Shown here piece after piece: positions 52,027 through 61,005 of a stretch of DNA of 64,000 nucleotides. The translations under genes and the position numbers were made by a program. The stretch is from Mixta sp031457955 (lineage in GTDB: Bacteria > Pseudomonadota > Gammaproteobacteria > Enterobacterales > Enterobacteriaceae): NCBI RefSeq assembly GCF_031457955.1, contig NZ_JAVDXN010000006.1, positions 124,001-188,000 of the forward strand, read 5' to 3'. Position 1 is the stretch's first letter. Each line of letters begins with the position of its first letter. Under the pieces are notes generated by a model, which worked only from the letters and a program-made list of their open reading frames with translations, made no database searches and was not told the DNA's origin.

Positions 52027-52052
52027 TAAAAAAAGGCCCCGCAGGGCCTTTT
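52027..52052. terminator. Terminator after fbaA
   Basis: AAAAAAAGGCCC, CGCA, GGGCCTTTTA: strong stem with A and T runs, 16 bases after the fbaA stop. Confidence 0.85.
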
Positions 52053-52067
52053 ATCATCAGTGCGCTA

Positions 52068-53147
52068 TTACAGCGTATTGATGTTGTTCAGTTCTTTAAA
52101 CGCCTGCTCTAAGCGCACAACCATGGAAGCCTGTGCAGAACGCAGCCAAACGCGCGGATCGTAGAATTTCTTGTTCGGCTTATCGTCGCCTTCCGGGTTA
52201 CCCAGCTGCGCCTGCAGATAGCCTTCGTTCTTTTTGTAGTACTGCAGAATACCGTCCCAGGTCGCCCATTGGGTGTCGGTGTCGATATTCATTTTGATCA
52301 CGCCGTAATCGATAGATTCTTTGATCTCTTCAGCAGAAGAACCAGAACCACCGTGGAACACGAAGTTCAGCGCGTTGTGCGGCAGGTTATGTTTCTGACA
52401 CACATATTCCTGAGAGTTTTTCAGGATTTTCGGCGTCAGCACCACGTTGCCCGGCTTGTAAACGCCGTGTACGTTACCGAAAGAGGCAGCAATAGTGAAA
52501 CGAGGGCTTACTTCGCTCAGTTTGGTATAAGCGTAGTCAACGTCTTCCGGCTGGGTGTACAGCGCAGAGCTGTCGAGATGGGAGTTATCCACGCCATCTT
52601 CTTCACCACCGGTAACGCCCAGTTCGATCTCCAGCGTCATATCCATTTTCGCCATACGCGCCAGATATTGGCTGCAGATCTCGATGTTTTCTTCCAGCGT
52701 CTCTTCAGACAGGTCAATCATGTGCGAAGAGAACAGCGGTTTGCCGGTCTGGGCGAAATGTTTTTCGCCTGCGTCCAGCAGACCATCGATCCACGGCAGC
52801 AGTTTCTTCGCGCAGTGGTCGGTATGCAGGATCACCGGCACGCCATATTTTTCCGCCATCAGGTGAACATGATGCGCGCCCGCGATCGCACCGGCGATAG
52901 CAGCAGCCTGCGGCTCGTCAGATTTAAAGCCTTTACCCGCGATAAAGGCAGCACCGCCGTTAGAGAACTGTACGATAACCGGCGCTTTTGCTTTTGCAGC
53001 GGCTTCCAGTACGGCGTTGATGGAGTCACTGCCTACGCAGTTCACTGCTGGCAGGGCAAATTTGTTCTCTTTTGCTACCTGGAACACTTTCTGTACGTCA
53101 TCACCGGTGACAACGCCTGGTTTTACGAAATCAAAAATTTTAGACAT
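52068..53147 (-). CDS. fbaA: FbaA, class II fructose-bisphosphate aldolase
   Basis: 359 aa Zn-dependent aldolase of glycolysis. Zn ligands are in VILHTDHCAKKLLPWIDGLL (His after TD), FGNVHGVYKPGN and NFVFHGGSGSS; the catalytic Asp is in LHTDHC. Length equals E. coli FbaA. Downstream of pgk by 97 bases in the epd-pgk-fbaA operon. Confidence 0.98.
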   Translation of the reverse strand: MSKIFDFVKPGVVTGDDVQKVFQVAKENKFALPAVNCVGSDSINAVLEAAAKAKAPVIVQFSNGGAAFIAGKGFKSDEPQAAAIAGAIAGAHHVHLMAEKYGVPVILHTDHCAKKLLPWIDGLLDAGEKHFAQTGKPLFSSHMIDLSEETLEENIEICSQYLARMAKMDMTLEIELGVTGGEEDGVDNSHLDSSALYTQPEDVDYAYTKLSEVSPRFTIAASFGNVHGVYKPGNVVLTPKILKNSQEYVCQKHNLPHNALNFVFHGGSGSSAEEIKESIDYGVIKMNIDTDTQWATWDGILQYYKKNEGYLQAQLGNPEGDDKPNKKFYDPRVWLRSAQASMVVRLEQAFKELNNINTL

Positions 53148-53244
53148 CTGTTTTGTCCTGTTTCGTCGGCCGTGTTACGGATTCAGCCCATTTAAGTAAG
53201 CTGGGCAATACGTTCTGGCAGAGCATAGCGCCCTGCCCTAAAGG

Positions 53245-54408
53245 TTACTGTTTAGCACGCTCTTCGAGCATAGCGACAGCTGGCAGTTTTTTGCCTTCCA
53301 CGAACTCAAGGAACGCGCCGCCGCCGGTAGAGATATAAGAAATTTTATCTTCAATACCAAACAGATCGATTGCCGCCAGCGTATCGCCGCCGCCAGCAAC
53401 AGAGAACGCTTCGCTGTCAGCGATGGCGTTAGCGATGATTTCGGTGCCTTTACGGAAGTTCGGGAATTCGAACACGCCTACCGGGCCGTTCCACAGGATG
53501 GTTTTCGCCTCTTTCAGCACTTTAGCCAGCGCCTGCGCCGTTTCATCGCCGAAGTCCATAATCTCTTCGTTATCGGCGATTTCGGTAACCTTTTTCACCG
53601 TAGCAGGTGCAGTTTCAGAGAATTCCGTACCTACGCGGGAGTCGGTTGGCACCGGAATGCCGTACTGATCGCGCAGGCCTTTTGCCGCTTCAACGAAATC
53701 AGGTTCATAAAGAGATTTACCCACGTTGTTATCGATCGCTACAAAGGTGTTAGCGATACCGCCGCCCACGACAACGGTGTCAGCGATTTTAACCAGCGAG
53801 TTCAATACGTCGAACTTGGTAGAAACTTTAGAACCACCCACTACCGCCACCAGCGGACGAGCCGGGTTGTTCATTACTTTGCCCAGCGCTTCCAGCTCAG
53901 CGGAAAGCAGCGGGCCGGCACAGGCGATCGGCGCAAATTTACCTACGCCGTGCGTAGAAGCCTGCGCGCGATGAGCGGTACCAAAGGCGTCCATAACGAA
54001 CACGTCGCACAGCGCAGCATATTTTTTCGAGAGGGTTTCGTCGTCTTTCTTCTCGCCTTTGTTGAAACGCACGTTTTCCAACACCACCAGCTCACCTGCG
54101 CCGACTTCTACGCCGTCGAGGTAATCTTTCGCCAGGGTTACGTTGGTACCGTTCAGTTTCTCTTTCAGGTAGTTAACTACCGGCAGCAGGGAGAACTCTT
54201 CGTTATATTCGCCTTCGGTCGGACGACCCAGGTGAGAAGTCACCATCACTTTCGCACCCTGTTTCAGGGCCGTTTCGATGGTCGGCAGCGAAGCGCGAAT
54301 ACGCGCATCTGACGTCACTTTCCCTTCTTTAACCGGCACGTTGAGATCGGCACGGATCAGAACGCGTTTACCAGCAAGATCCAGATCGGTCATCTTAATT
54401 ACAGACAT
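53245..54408 (-). CDS. pgk: Pgk, phosphoglycerate kinase
   Basis: 387 aa. It transfers phosphate from 1,3-bisphosphoglycerate to ADP. RVLIRADLNVPVKEGKVTSD, VTSHLGRPTEGEYNEEFSLL and GPVGVFEFPNFRKGT are family-typical, with SVAGGGDTLAAI near the nucleotide site. Middle gene of epd-pgk-fbaA, with 50 bases to epd. Confidence 0.98.
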   Translation of the reverse strand: MSVIKMTDLDLAGKRVLIRADLNVPVKEGKVTSDARIRASLPTIETALKQGAKVMVTSHLGRPTEGEYNEEFSLLPVVNYLKEKLNGTNVTLAKDYLDGVEVGAGELVVLENVRFNKGEKKDDETLSKKYAALCDVFVMDAFGTAHRAQASTHGVGKFAPIACAGPLLSAELEALGKVMNNPARPLVAVVGGSKVSTKFDVLNSLVKIADTVVVGGGIANTFVAIDNNVGKSLYEPDFVEAAKGLRDQYGIPVPTDSRVGTEFSETAPATVKKVTEIADNEEIMDFGDETAQALAKVLKEAKTILWNGPVGVFEFPNFRKGTEIIANAIADSEAFSVAGGGDTLAAIDLFGIEDKISYISTGGGAFLEFVEGKKLPAVAMLEERAKQ

Positions 54409-54458
54409 GGTGAACCCTCTCGTTGATTCTCATAAGTTTTGTCAGACGCATCCGCGTC

Positions 54459-55478
54459 TTACCTGAAACCACTTGCGGCCATTGCTAATGTCGTGTCGAG
54501 CATCCGATTAGCAAAGCCCCATTCATTGTCACACCAGACTAATGTCTTAACCAGGTGGCGACCGCTGACCCGCGTTTGCGTACCGTCCACTATGGCACTG
54601 TGCGGATCGTGATTAAAATCGATCGAGACTAACGGCATTTCCGTATAGTCAACTATACCACTAAAAGCCCCCGCTGAGGCATTTTGCAGCACGCCGTTCA
54701 CCTCGCAAGGGGTAACCGCCGCACGTACGCTGACGCTAAGATCCATCGCAGTAACGTTGATCGTTGGCACCCGCACGGCGATCGCTTCGAAGCGATCGTG
54801 GAACTGCGGCAGAATGCGTTCGATGCCCGCGGCAAGCCGCGTATCAACGGGAATAATAGACTGGCTGGCGGCACGCGTGCGGCGCAGATCGCTGTGATAA
54901 GCATCGATCACCTGCTGATCATGCATCGCGGAATGGATAGTGGTGACGGTGCCGGATTCGATGCCAAAAGCATCATCCAGCAGCTTAATTATCGGAATAA
55001 TACAGTTAGTGGTGCAGGAGGCGTTGGAGACAATGCGGTCGGTGGGTTTAAGCGCCTGCTCATTGACGCCGAAAACCACGGTGGCATCGAGATCGTTGCC
55101 GCCAGGGTGAGAAAACAGCACTTTTTTCGCCCCAGCCTGCAGATGCGCTTCGCCATCGGCCCGGCTACCCCAGATGCCGGTACAGTCCAGCACCACGTCG
55201 ACGTTGAGCTCACGCCACGGCAGATCGGCGATTTGCGCCTGATGCAGCAGGCGAATAGTATCCTCGCCTACCCACAGCAGATCGCGCTCCTGACGCACTT
55301 CCCAGGCGAAACGGCCATGGCTGGTATCATATTTCAGCAGATGCGCCATACCGGCAGATTCCGCCAGTTCATTAATAGCGACAACGCTAATTTCTGCCCG
55401 ACGGCCAGTTTCGTACAGCGCACGTAATACGCTGCGTCCAATACGGCCAAAGCCATTAATCGCTACGCGAAGGGTCAT
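54459..55478 (-). CDS. epd: Epd, D-erythrose-4-phosphate dehydrogenase
   Basis: 339 aa GAPDH-like enzyme of pyridoxal-phosphate synthesis. The NAD motif INGFGRIGRSVLRALYE, catalytic Cys in SNASCTTNCIIP and His region TIHSAMHDQQVIDAYH are seen; the Ala-Met-His (SAMHDQQ) and Arg-Arg context follow Epd and not GAPDH. First gene of the operon, with a CRP-like site upstream. Confidence 0.96.
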   Translation of the reverse strand: MTLRVAINGFGRIGRSVLRALYETGRRAEISVVAINELAESAGMAHLLKYDTSHGRFAWEVRQERDLLWVGEDTIRLLHQAQIADLPWRELNVDVVLDCTGIWGSRADGEAHLQAGAKKVLFSHPGGNDLDATVVFGVNEQALKPTDRIVSNASCTTNCIIPIIKLLDDAFGIESGTVTTIHSAMHDQQVIDAYHSDLRRTRAASQSIIPVDTRLAAGIERILPQFHDRFEAIAVRVPTINVTAMDLSVSVRAAVTPCEVNGVLQNASAGAFSGIVDYTEMPLVSIDFNHDPHSAIVDGTQTRVSGRHLVKTLVWCDNEWGFANRMLDTTLAMAASGFR

Positions 55479-55891
55479 AAATCTCCTGCGTCAGAACCTG
55501 ATCAAACCGTGCCGATAGCCTGAGCCAGCCGTTACGATTTGTACAGGGAAAAATCCGCCCGTGCCAGCCACGCTAAAGGTGGGAAGTTAACAAAACTGAA
55601 ACGCTTCAGCCAGAATATTCGTTACCAGGAATAATTAAAATGATAGCGATCAACCCTTACGACAAACTTCTGACGCAGATCACAAATTTGAAGAAAAGTT
55701 AGCGCAGCCGACGTCGATTTCGTTAGTGGTCATAGTATTGTGACGCGAAGAGATACGATTTTATCTACAGCGCGTCGGGTCCTGCACCTTTATCACGCGT
55801 TGGCCTTTCTGACCGTCAGGCTTAATTGCCGGTTAAAAGAACACTGCTATTGCGGCCACGGTGTTTGTTTTTGGTTCAGTAAAAGGATGTT
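55479..55891. other. Divergent promoter region, epd and bactofilin
   Basis: 413 bases without a gene. The CRP-like site (55669-55684) lies about 190 bases before epd. A+T-rich promoter-like sequence surrounds 55610-55700. Confidence 0.6.
55669..55684. promoter_or_regulatory. CRP-like site upstream of epd
   Basis: TCTGACGCAGATCACA fits TGTGAnnnnnnTCACA at nine of ten fixed positions. epd-pgk transcription is CRP-activated in E. coli, so a role here is plausible. Confidence 0.5.
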
Positions 55892-56650
55892 ATGAACTAC
55901 ACATTGCTTTGGGGCGTCTGGTTTATCTGGGCTCTGGCTTTGCTGGCTTATTGCCTGCAAGCGGAAGCGCGCCAGGGATTTCTCAACATTCTGTTAAACG
56001 CATTACCGCTGATTACCTCATCAGTGATTATTTTAAGCTGCATTTATTATCGACGACCATACAAGGGATTGAATATGTTTAAACGTAAAGAAACATTTAA
56101 TGAAAATAGCGCCCCCGCTGCGGCAGAACAGGATGAGGTTATTTCCGTTAAGCCTTTTTCGCCAGAGGTTGAAAAAGCGTTAGCTTCGACGGCAATTAAA
56201 GATAATGAAGCAACGATAATCCCCTCTTCGTGTCATATTAAAGGTGAGGTTAACGCATCCGGTGATATACGAATTAGCGGCTCCGTTAATGGTACGATCA
56301 AGGCGGTCAACACCGTGCATGTGCTGCATCAGGGCAACGTTGAAGGCGACATCTATGCGGAAAAGCTGGTGGTGGATGGAAAAGTCACCGGCACCTGCAT
56401 CAGTGAATCAGTAGAAATTAATGCCAATGGCTATATTGACGGCACCATCGAAAGCGATGATTTATCGATTAATAAAAGCGGACATTTTTATGGTATGTCA
56501 AAGCCCAGGAGGGTAAAACCGATGCAAACGGATAATGTCACGGAAAAAATGGATTTTACGGATAAAACCATCATTAAAGAAAGCAGCTTAGGAACCTTTA
56601 CGCTCGCTGAACTGGTGGTAGATAATAACGCTGAAGAACATAATGCATAA
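55892..56650 (+). CDS. Bactofilin-family polymer-forming protein with N-terminal membrane anchor
   Basis: 252 aa. Two hydrophobic helices (about 4-24 and 29-50) precede a flexible acidic linker and a bactofilin beta-helix core of about 100 residues (ISGSVNGTIKAVNTVHVLHQ, NVEGDIYAEKLVVDGKVTGT, IEINANGYIDGTI-like repeats of G-x-[IV]). Bactofilins polymerise without nucleotide and affect cell shape; the layout matches CcmA of Proteus mirabilis. An internal ATG at 56075 (MFKRKETF) has an excellent ribosome site (AAGGG, 7 bases), so a soluble short form may also be made. The main ATG at 55892 follows AAAGGATG. Confidence 0.85.
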   Translation: MNYTLLWGVWFIWALALLAYCLQAEARQGFLNILLNALPLITSSVIILSCIYYRRPYKGLNMFKRKETFNENSAPAAAEQDEVISVKPFSPEVEKALASTAIKDNEATIIPSSCHIKGEVNASGDIRISGSVNGTIKAVNTVHVLHQGNVEGDIYAEKLVVDGKVTGTCISESVEINANGYIDGTIESDDLSINKSGHFYGMSKPRRVKPMQTDNVTEKMDFTDKTIIKESSLGTFTLAELVVDNNAEEHNA

Positions 56651-56697
56651 TTAAAAATTAGCGGTAAACACGACGGTTATTTGACGATTAAAAAATA

Positions 56698-56731
56698 AAG
56701 GGTGCCGTTTTTATTCTATTACGGCACCCTT
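56698..56731. terminator. Bidirectional terminator between the bactofilin gene and tktA
   Basis: AAGGGTGCCGT (56698-56708) and ACGGCACCCTT (56721-56731) form a perfect 11-base stem between convergent genes, with A+T-rich flanks. Confidence 0.82.
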
Positions 56732-56768
56732 ATTTAACCGGTGCGCTCACAATAGCGCACCCTCATGA

Positions 56769-58760
56769 TTACAAAATCGCTTTCGCTTTAGCGACCACGT
56801 TTTCAACGGTAAAGCCAAACAGCTCAAACAGTTGATCAGCCGGAGCGGATTCACCGAAACTGGTCATACCGATAATCGCGCCGTTCAGGCCGGTATATTT
56901 GTACCAGTAGTCCGCAATGCCCGCTTCGATGGCCACACGCGCGCTAACCGCCTTCGGTAGCACCGATTCACGATATGCCTCGTCCTGCTTATCGAACGCA
57001 TCGGTAGACGGCATCGAAACCACGCGTACCTGATAGCCTTCAGAAGTCAGCTTATCCCAGGCCGCCACCGCCAGTTCCACTTCCGAACCGGTAGCGATCA
57101 GGATCAGCTGCGGCTGGCCTGCGCACTCTTTCAGCACGTAAGCGCCACGCGCAACGTTCGCCAGCTGCTCAGGGCTACGCGACTGCTGCACCAGATTCTG
57201 ACGTGAGAAGATCAGCGCAGTCGGGCCATCCTGACGCTCAATGGCGTATTTCCACGCCACGGCGGATTCAACCTGATCGCACGGACGCCAGGTGCTCATA
57301 TTCGGCGTAACGCGCAGGCTGGCGATCTGTTCAACCGGCTGGTGTGTCGGGCCATCTTCACCCAGGCCGATGGAGTCGTGGGTATAAACCATCACCTGAC
57401 GAATCTTCATCAGCGCCGCCATACGCGCCGCGTTACGCGCATATTCCACAAACATCAGGAAGGTCGCGGTATAAGGCAGGAAACCGCCATGCAGCGCGAT
57501 ACCGTTCGCGATCGCGGTCATGCCGAATTCACGTACGCCGTAATGGATATAGTTACCGGCCGCATCATCATTGATGCCTTTAGAACCCGACCACATTGTC
57601 AGGTTGCTTGGCGCGAGGTCAGCGGAGCCGCCCAGGTATTCCGGCAGCAGTTTGCCAAACGCTTCAATCGCATTCTGTGACGCTTTACGGCTGGCGATTT
57701 TGGCTGGATTAGCCTGTAGCTGCTCAATAAATTTCTGTGACTCTTCCTGCCAGTTAGCGGGCAGCGCATTGCTCATGCGACGCGTAAACTCAGCGGCCAG
57801 CTCCGGGTAAGCCTGGGCATAGGCATCAAACTTCTGCTGCCATGCGGCTTCTTTTACCTGACCTGCTTCTTTCGCATCCCACTCGGCATAAATCTCCTGC
57901 GGAATAACAAAAGGCGCATGTTCCCAACCCAGCTGTTTACGGGTCAGAACGATTTCACCCGGGCCCAGCGGCGCACCGTGTGAATCATGCGTACCGGCTT
58001 TGTTCGGCGAGCCGAAGCCGATAACGGTTTTGCACATCAGCAGCGACGGCTTATCGCTTACCGCTTTCGCCTCTTCAATCGCCTGTTTAATCGCCTCAGC
58101 GTCGTGGCCGTCTACGCCGCGCACCACATGCCAGCCGTAGGCTTCAAAACGGGCAGCGGTATCATCGCTGAACCAGCCTTCAATATGACCATCAATTGAG
58201 ATGCCGTTATCATCGTAAAACGCGACCAGCTTGCCCAGTTTCAGCGTACCGGCCAGCGAGCAGACCTCATGCGAGATCCCTTCCATCATGCAGCCGTCGC
58301 CCATAAACACGTAGGTGTGGTGATCGACGATGTCATGATTCGGACGGTTAAACTGCGCCGCCATGGTGCGTTCCGCGATCGCCATACCCACCGCATTGGC
58401 AATGCCCTGCCCCAGCGGACCAGTGGTGGTTTCCACGCCTGCGGTGTAGCCATACTCCGGGTGGCCCGGCGTTTTAGAGTGCAGCTGACGGAAGTTTTTC
58501 AACTCTTCAATCGGCAGATCGTAGCCAGTGAGGTGCAGCAGGCTATAGATCAACATCGATCCGTGACCGTTAGAGAGCACGAAGCGATCGCGATCGGCCC
58601 ACAGCGGATTGGTCGGGTTATGGTTCAGGTAATCACGCCACAGCACTTCGGCAATGTCCGCCATGCCCATCGGGGCACCCGGATGACCAGACTGCGCTTT
58701 TTGTACTGCATCCATGCTCAAGGCGCGAACGGCGTTGGCAAGCTCTTTACGAGAAGACAT
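56769..58760 (-). CDS. tktA: TktA, transketolase
   Basis: 663 aa, same as E. coli. ThDP enzyme of the pentose phosphate pathway. The ThDP motif GDGCMMEGISHEVCSLAGTL (about 154-173), HGAPLGPGE and the transketolase signature YTHDSIGLGEDGPTHQPVEQ are present. The ATG at 58760 has GGAGT. The 280-base gap up to loiP shows promoters only. Confidence 0.98.
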   Translation of the reverse strand: MSSRKELANAVRALSMDAVQKAQSGHPGAPMGMADIAEVLWRDYLNHNPTNPLWADRDRFVLSNGHGSMLIYSLLHLTGYDLPIEELKNFRQLHSKTPGHPEYGYTAGVETTTGPLGQGIANAVGMAIAERTMAAQFNRPNHDIVDHHTYVFMGDGCMMEGISHEVCSLAGTLKLGKLVAFYDDNGISIDGHIEGWFSDDTAARFEAYGWHVVRGVDGHDAEAIKQAIEEAKAVSDKPSLLMCKTVIGFGSPNKAGTHDSHGAPLGPGEIVLTRKQLGWEHAPFVIPQEIYAEWDAKEAGQVKEAAWQQKFDAYAQAYPELAAEFTRRMSNALPANWQEESQKFIEQLQANPAKIASRKASQNAIEAFGKLLPEYLGGSADLAPSNLTMWSGSKGINDDAAGNYIHYGVREFGMTAIANGIALHGGFLPYTATFLMFVEYARNAARMAALMKIRQVMVYTHDSIGLGEDGPTHQPVEQIASLRVTPNMSTWRPCDQVESAVAWKYAIERQDGPTALIFSRQNLVQQSRSPEQLANVARGAYVLKECAGQPQLILIATGSEVELAVAAWDKLTSEGYQVRVVSMPSTDAFDKQDEAYRESVLPKAVSARVAIEAGIADYWYKYTGLNGAIIGMTSFGESAPADQLFELFGFTVENVVAKAKAIL

Positions 58761-59049
58761 GTGTTACTCCAGGTCGGATTAATGCTTCGCCGTCCTTAAC
58801 CTATTGTAATTAATGAGTTATCAGGCAAAGCCAGAGAAAAGTCGCCAAACAATGTACATGAAAAGCGGGGTGGAAGTACATGGCGTGAGATGCGAAATAT
58901 CAGGGACATTTCGCGCTTTAAGCGTTGTCTACTGGGCTTTGTAGTCTGAAAACGTTATAAGAGGGCTTTCCTGAGGGAAGCGCCACGCGCATTTACTTTC
59001 AGGACCGATCGTTTTTACTACTTTGTTACTGTGATGGGATATGAATGGA

Positions 59050-59805
59050 ATGAAAATCCGTGCTTCTTTAATGGCCCTGTCGGTCGCGACGTTACTCTCT
59101 GGTTGTCAGAATCTTGACAGTAATGCGCTGATGCAGTCTGGCGCGCAGGCTTTCCAGGCGGTAACGCTCAGCAACGATCAGGTGAAGGCGCTCAGCGACC
59201 AGTCCTGCCAGCAGATGGACAGCGAAGCGCAAATCGCCAAGCCGGGCAGCACTTATCAGCAGCGTCTGGATAAAATCGCCGCCGCGCTGGGCAACAATAT
59301 TAACGGTACGCCAGCCAACTATAAGGTCTATCTCACCAAAGATGTTAACGCCTGGGCGATGGCCAACGGCTGCATTCGCGTTTATAGCGGGCTGATGGAT
59401 TTAATGACCGATAACGAAGTTGAAGCGGTGCTGGGTCATGAGATGGGTCACGTCGCGCTGGGCCACTCGCGCAAAGCGATGCAGGTAGCCTACGCCACCA
59501 CGGCGGCACGCACGGCGGCAGCCTCGATGGGCGGCATTGCTGCCACGCTGTCTCAGTCGCAGCTTGGCGAGCTGGGTCAGAAACTGGTGAGCGCGCAGTT
59601 CTCGCAAACCCAGGAGTCGCAGGCGGATGATTACTCTTACGACCTGTTGAAAAAGCGCGGCATCAATCCAAACGGTCTGGTTACCAGCTTTGAAAAACTG
59701 GCGCAGCTGGAAGGCACGCATCAGAGTTCAATGTTCGATGACCACCCTTCTTCCGTGGCGCGTGCGGAACATATCAAAGCGCGTATCGCTGCCGATAGTA
59801 AATAA
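59050..59805 (+). CDS. loiP: LoiP (YggG), M48 metalloprotease lipoprotein
   Basis: 251 aa. The lipobox LLSGC puts the lipidated Cys at residue 19. The zinc motif is HEMGH (H130, E131, H134) with a third ligand expected in QADDYSYDLL. LoiP is an outer-membrane low-osmolarity protease working with BepA/YcaL. The ATG at 59050 (MKIRASLMALSV) follows E. coli; an ATG three codons earlier is in frame. Confidence 0.94.
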   Translation: MKIRASLMALSVATLLSGCQNLDSNALMQSGAQAFQAVTLSNDQVKALSDQSCQQMDSEAQIAKPGSTYQQRLDKIAAALGNNINGTPANYKVYLTKDVNAWAMANGCIRVYSGLMDLMTDNEVEAVLGHEMGHVALGHSRKAMQVAYATTAARTAAASMGGIAATLSQSQLGELGQKLVSAQFSQTQESQADDYSYDLLKKRGINPNGLVTSFEKLAQLEGTHQSSMFDDHPSSVARAEHIKARIAADSK

Positions 59806-59827
59806 GCGGTGTGATAGCTCGCTGATA

Positions 59828-59850
59828 TCCCGCGCCTGAGCGGCGCGGGA
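59828..59850. terminator. Hairpin after loiP
   Basis: TCCCGCGCC, TGAGC, GGCGCGGGA: a perfect 9-base stem between the convergent loiP and speB. There is no T run, so it is only a likely terminator. Confidence 0.5.
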
Positions 59851-59895
59851 TGTTGGCCCGGAGCAAGCATCTTTTCCAGGCCCGTCAGGCGAAAA

Positions 59896-60831
59896 TTAGC
59901 CCTTGCTGGCTTTATTCGCCGCCTGCACGTGCAGCATATCCAGCGCAATGGTTGCCGCCGCCAACGACGTCAGATCGGACTGATCGTAGCCCGGCGCGAC
60001 TTCCACCAGATCCATACCCACGATATTCAGCCCCTGCAGACCGCGAATCAGCTTCAGCGCTTTATCGGTGGTCAGGCCACCAATCACCGGCGTGCCGGTG
60101 CCAGGCGCATGCGCCGGATCGAGGCAGTCGATATCAAAGGTCAGATAAACCGGCATATCGCCGACAATCTGCTTCACCTGCGCCAGAATGTCATCAACGC
60201 CGCGATCGTTAACCTGCGCCGCGTCCAACACCTGATAGCCAAGGTTTTTATCAAATTCGGTACGAATACCGATCTGTACCGAACGTTGCGGATCGATCAG
60301 ACCTTCATTCGGCGCATGGTGGAACATGGTGCCGTGGTCAAATTTCGGGCCGTTGGAATAGGTGTCGGTATGCGCGTCAAAATGCACCAGCGCCATTTTA
60401 CCGAAATGCTTCGCGTGGGCGCGCAGCAGCGGCAGCGTAATATAGTGGTCGCCGCCGAAAGTCAGCATGCGCTTGCCGCTTGCCAGCAGCTGCTCGGCAT
60501 GCGCCTGCAGTTTGTCGCTCAGATCCTGTGAATCGCCAAAAGCGTAAACCAGATCGCCGCAGTCGATTACGTTCAGACGCTCACGCAGATCGAAATCCCA
60601 CGGCCAGCGGCAGCCTTCCCACGCCAGGTTAGTGGAGATCTGGCGAATCGCGCCTGGGCCAAGACGACTGCCGGGGCGACCGGAGGTCGCGGCATCAAAA
60701 GGCACGCCGGTAATCACCCACTCCGCATCGCTGCTGTACGGCTGGAAGTTCAGCGGCAGGCGCAGAAAGCCGAACGCATTGGAAACCAGCGAGTTATCGT
60801 ACTGATGGCCTAAGGTGTTGGTGTTATTCAT
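59896..60831 (-). CDS. speB: SpeB, agmatinase
   Basis: 311 aa Mn ureohydrolase turning agmatine into putrescine and urea. Metal motifs are FGGDHYITLP, HFDAHTDTYSNG and TFDIDCLDPAHAPGTG. The ATG at 60831 (MNNTNTLGHQYDNS) with AAGGAG is chosen over an in-frame ATG at 60849 which lies upstream of that ribosome site. Follows speA but a terminator lies between. Confidence 0.97.
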   Translation of the reverse strand: MNNTNTLGHQYDNSLVSNAFGFLRLPLNFQPYSSDAEWVITGVPFDAATSGRPGSRLGPGAIRQISTNLAWEGCRWPWDFDLRERLNVIDCGDLVYAFGDSQDLSDKLQAHAEQLLASGKRMLTFGGDHYITLPLLRAHAKHFGKMALVHFDAHTDTYSNGPKFDHGTMFHHAPNEGLIDPQRSVQIGIRTEFDKNLGYQVLDAAQVNDRGVDDILAQVKQIVGDMPVYLTFDIDCLDPAHAPGTGTPVIGGLTTDKALKLIRGLQGLNIVGMDLVEVAPGYDQSDLTSLAAATIALDMLHVQAANKASKG

Positions 60832-60879
60832 AACAACTCCTTGATTCATGACGGCGCGGCCGACATGGTTGTTCAGATG

Positions 60880-60922
60880 AAAAAAATCCCCTCCGCGTCG
60901 TTAAACCCGACGAGGAAGGGAT
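60880..60922 (-). terminator. Terminator between speA and speB
   Basis: AATCCC..CC..CGTCG (60885-60900) pairs with CGACGAGGAAGGGATT (60908-60923) with two mismatches, and a T6 run follows on the minus strand (A run 60881-60886). It probably reduces readthrough from speA to speB. Confidence 0.7.
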
Positions 60923-61005
60923 TTGATGGAAAAGCTGACGGCGATTATCGCCGCGCGCAACGCAGGCGGCAATGTCATTTTTGACCCTTGCCGCCGCATC
61001 GTCGC

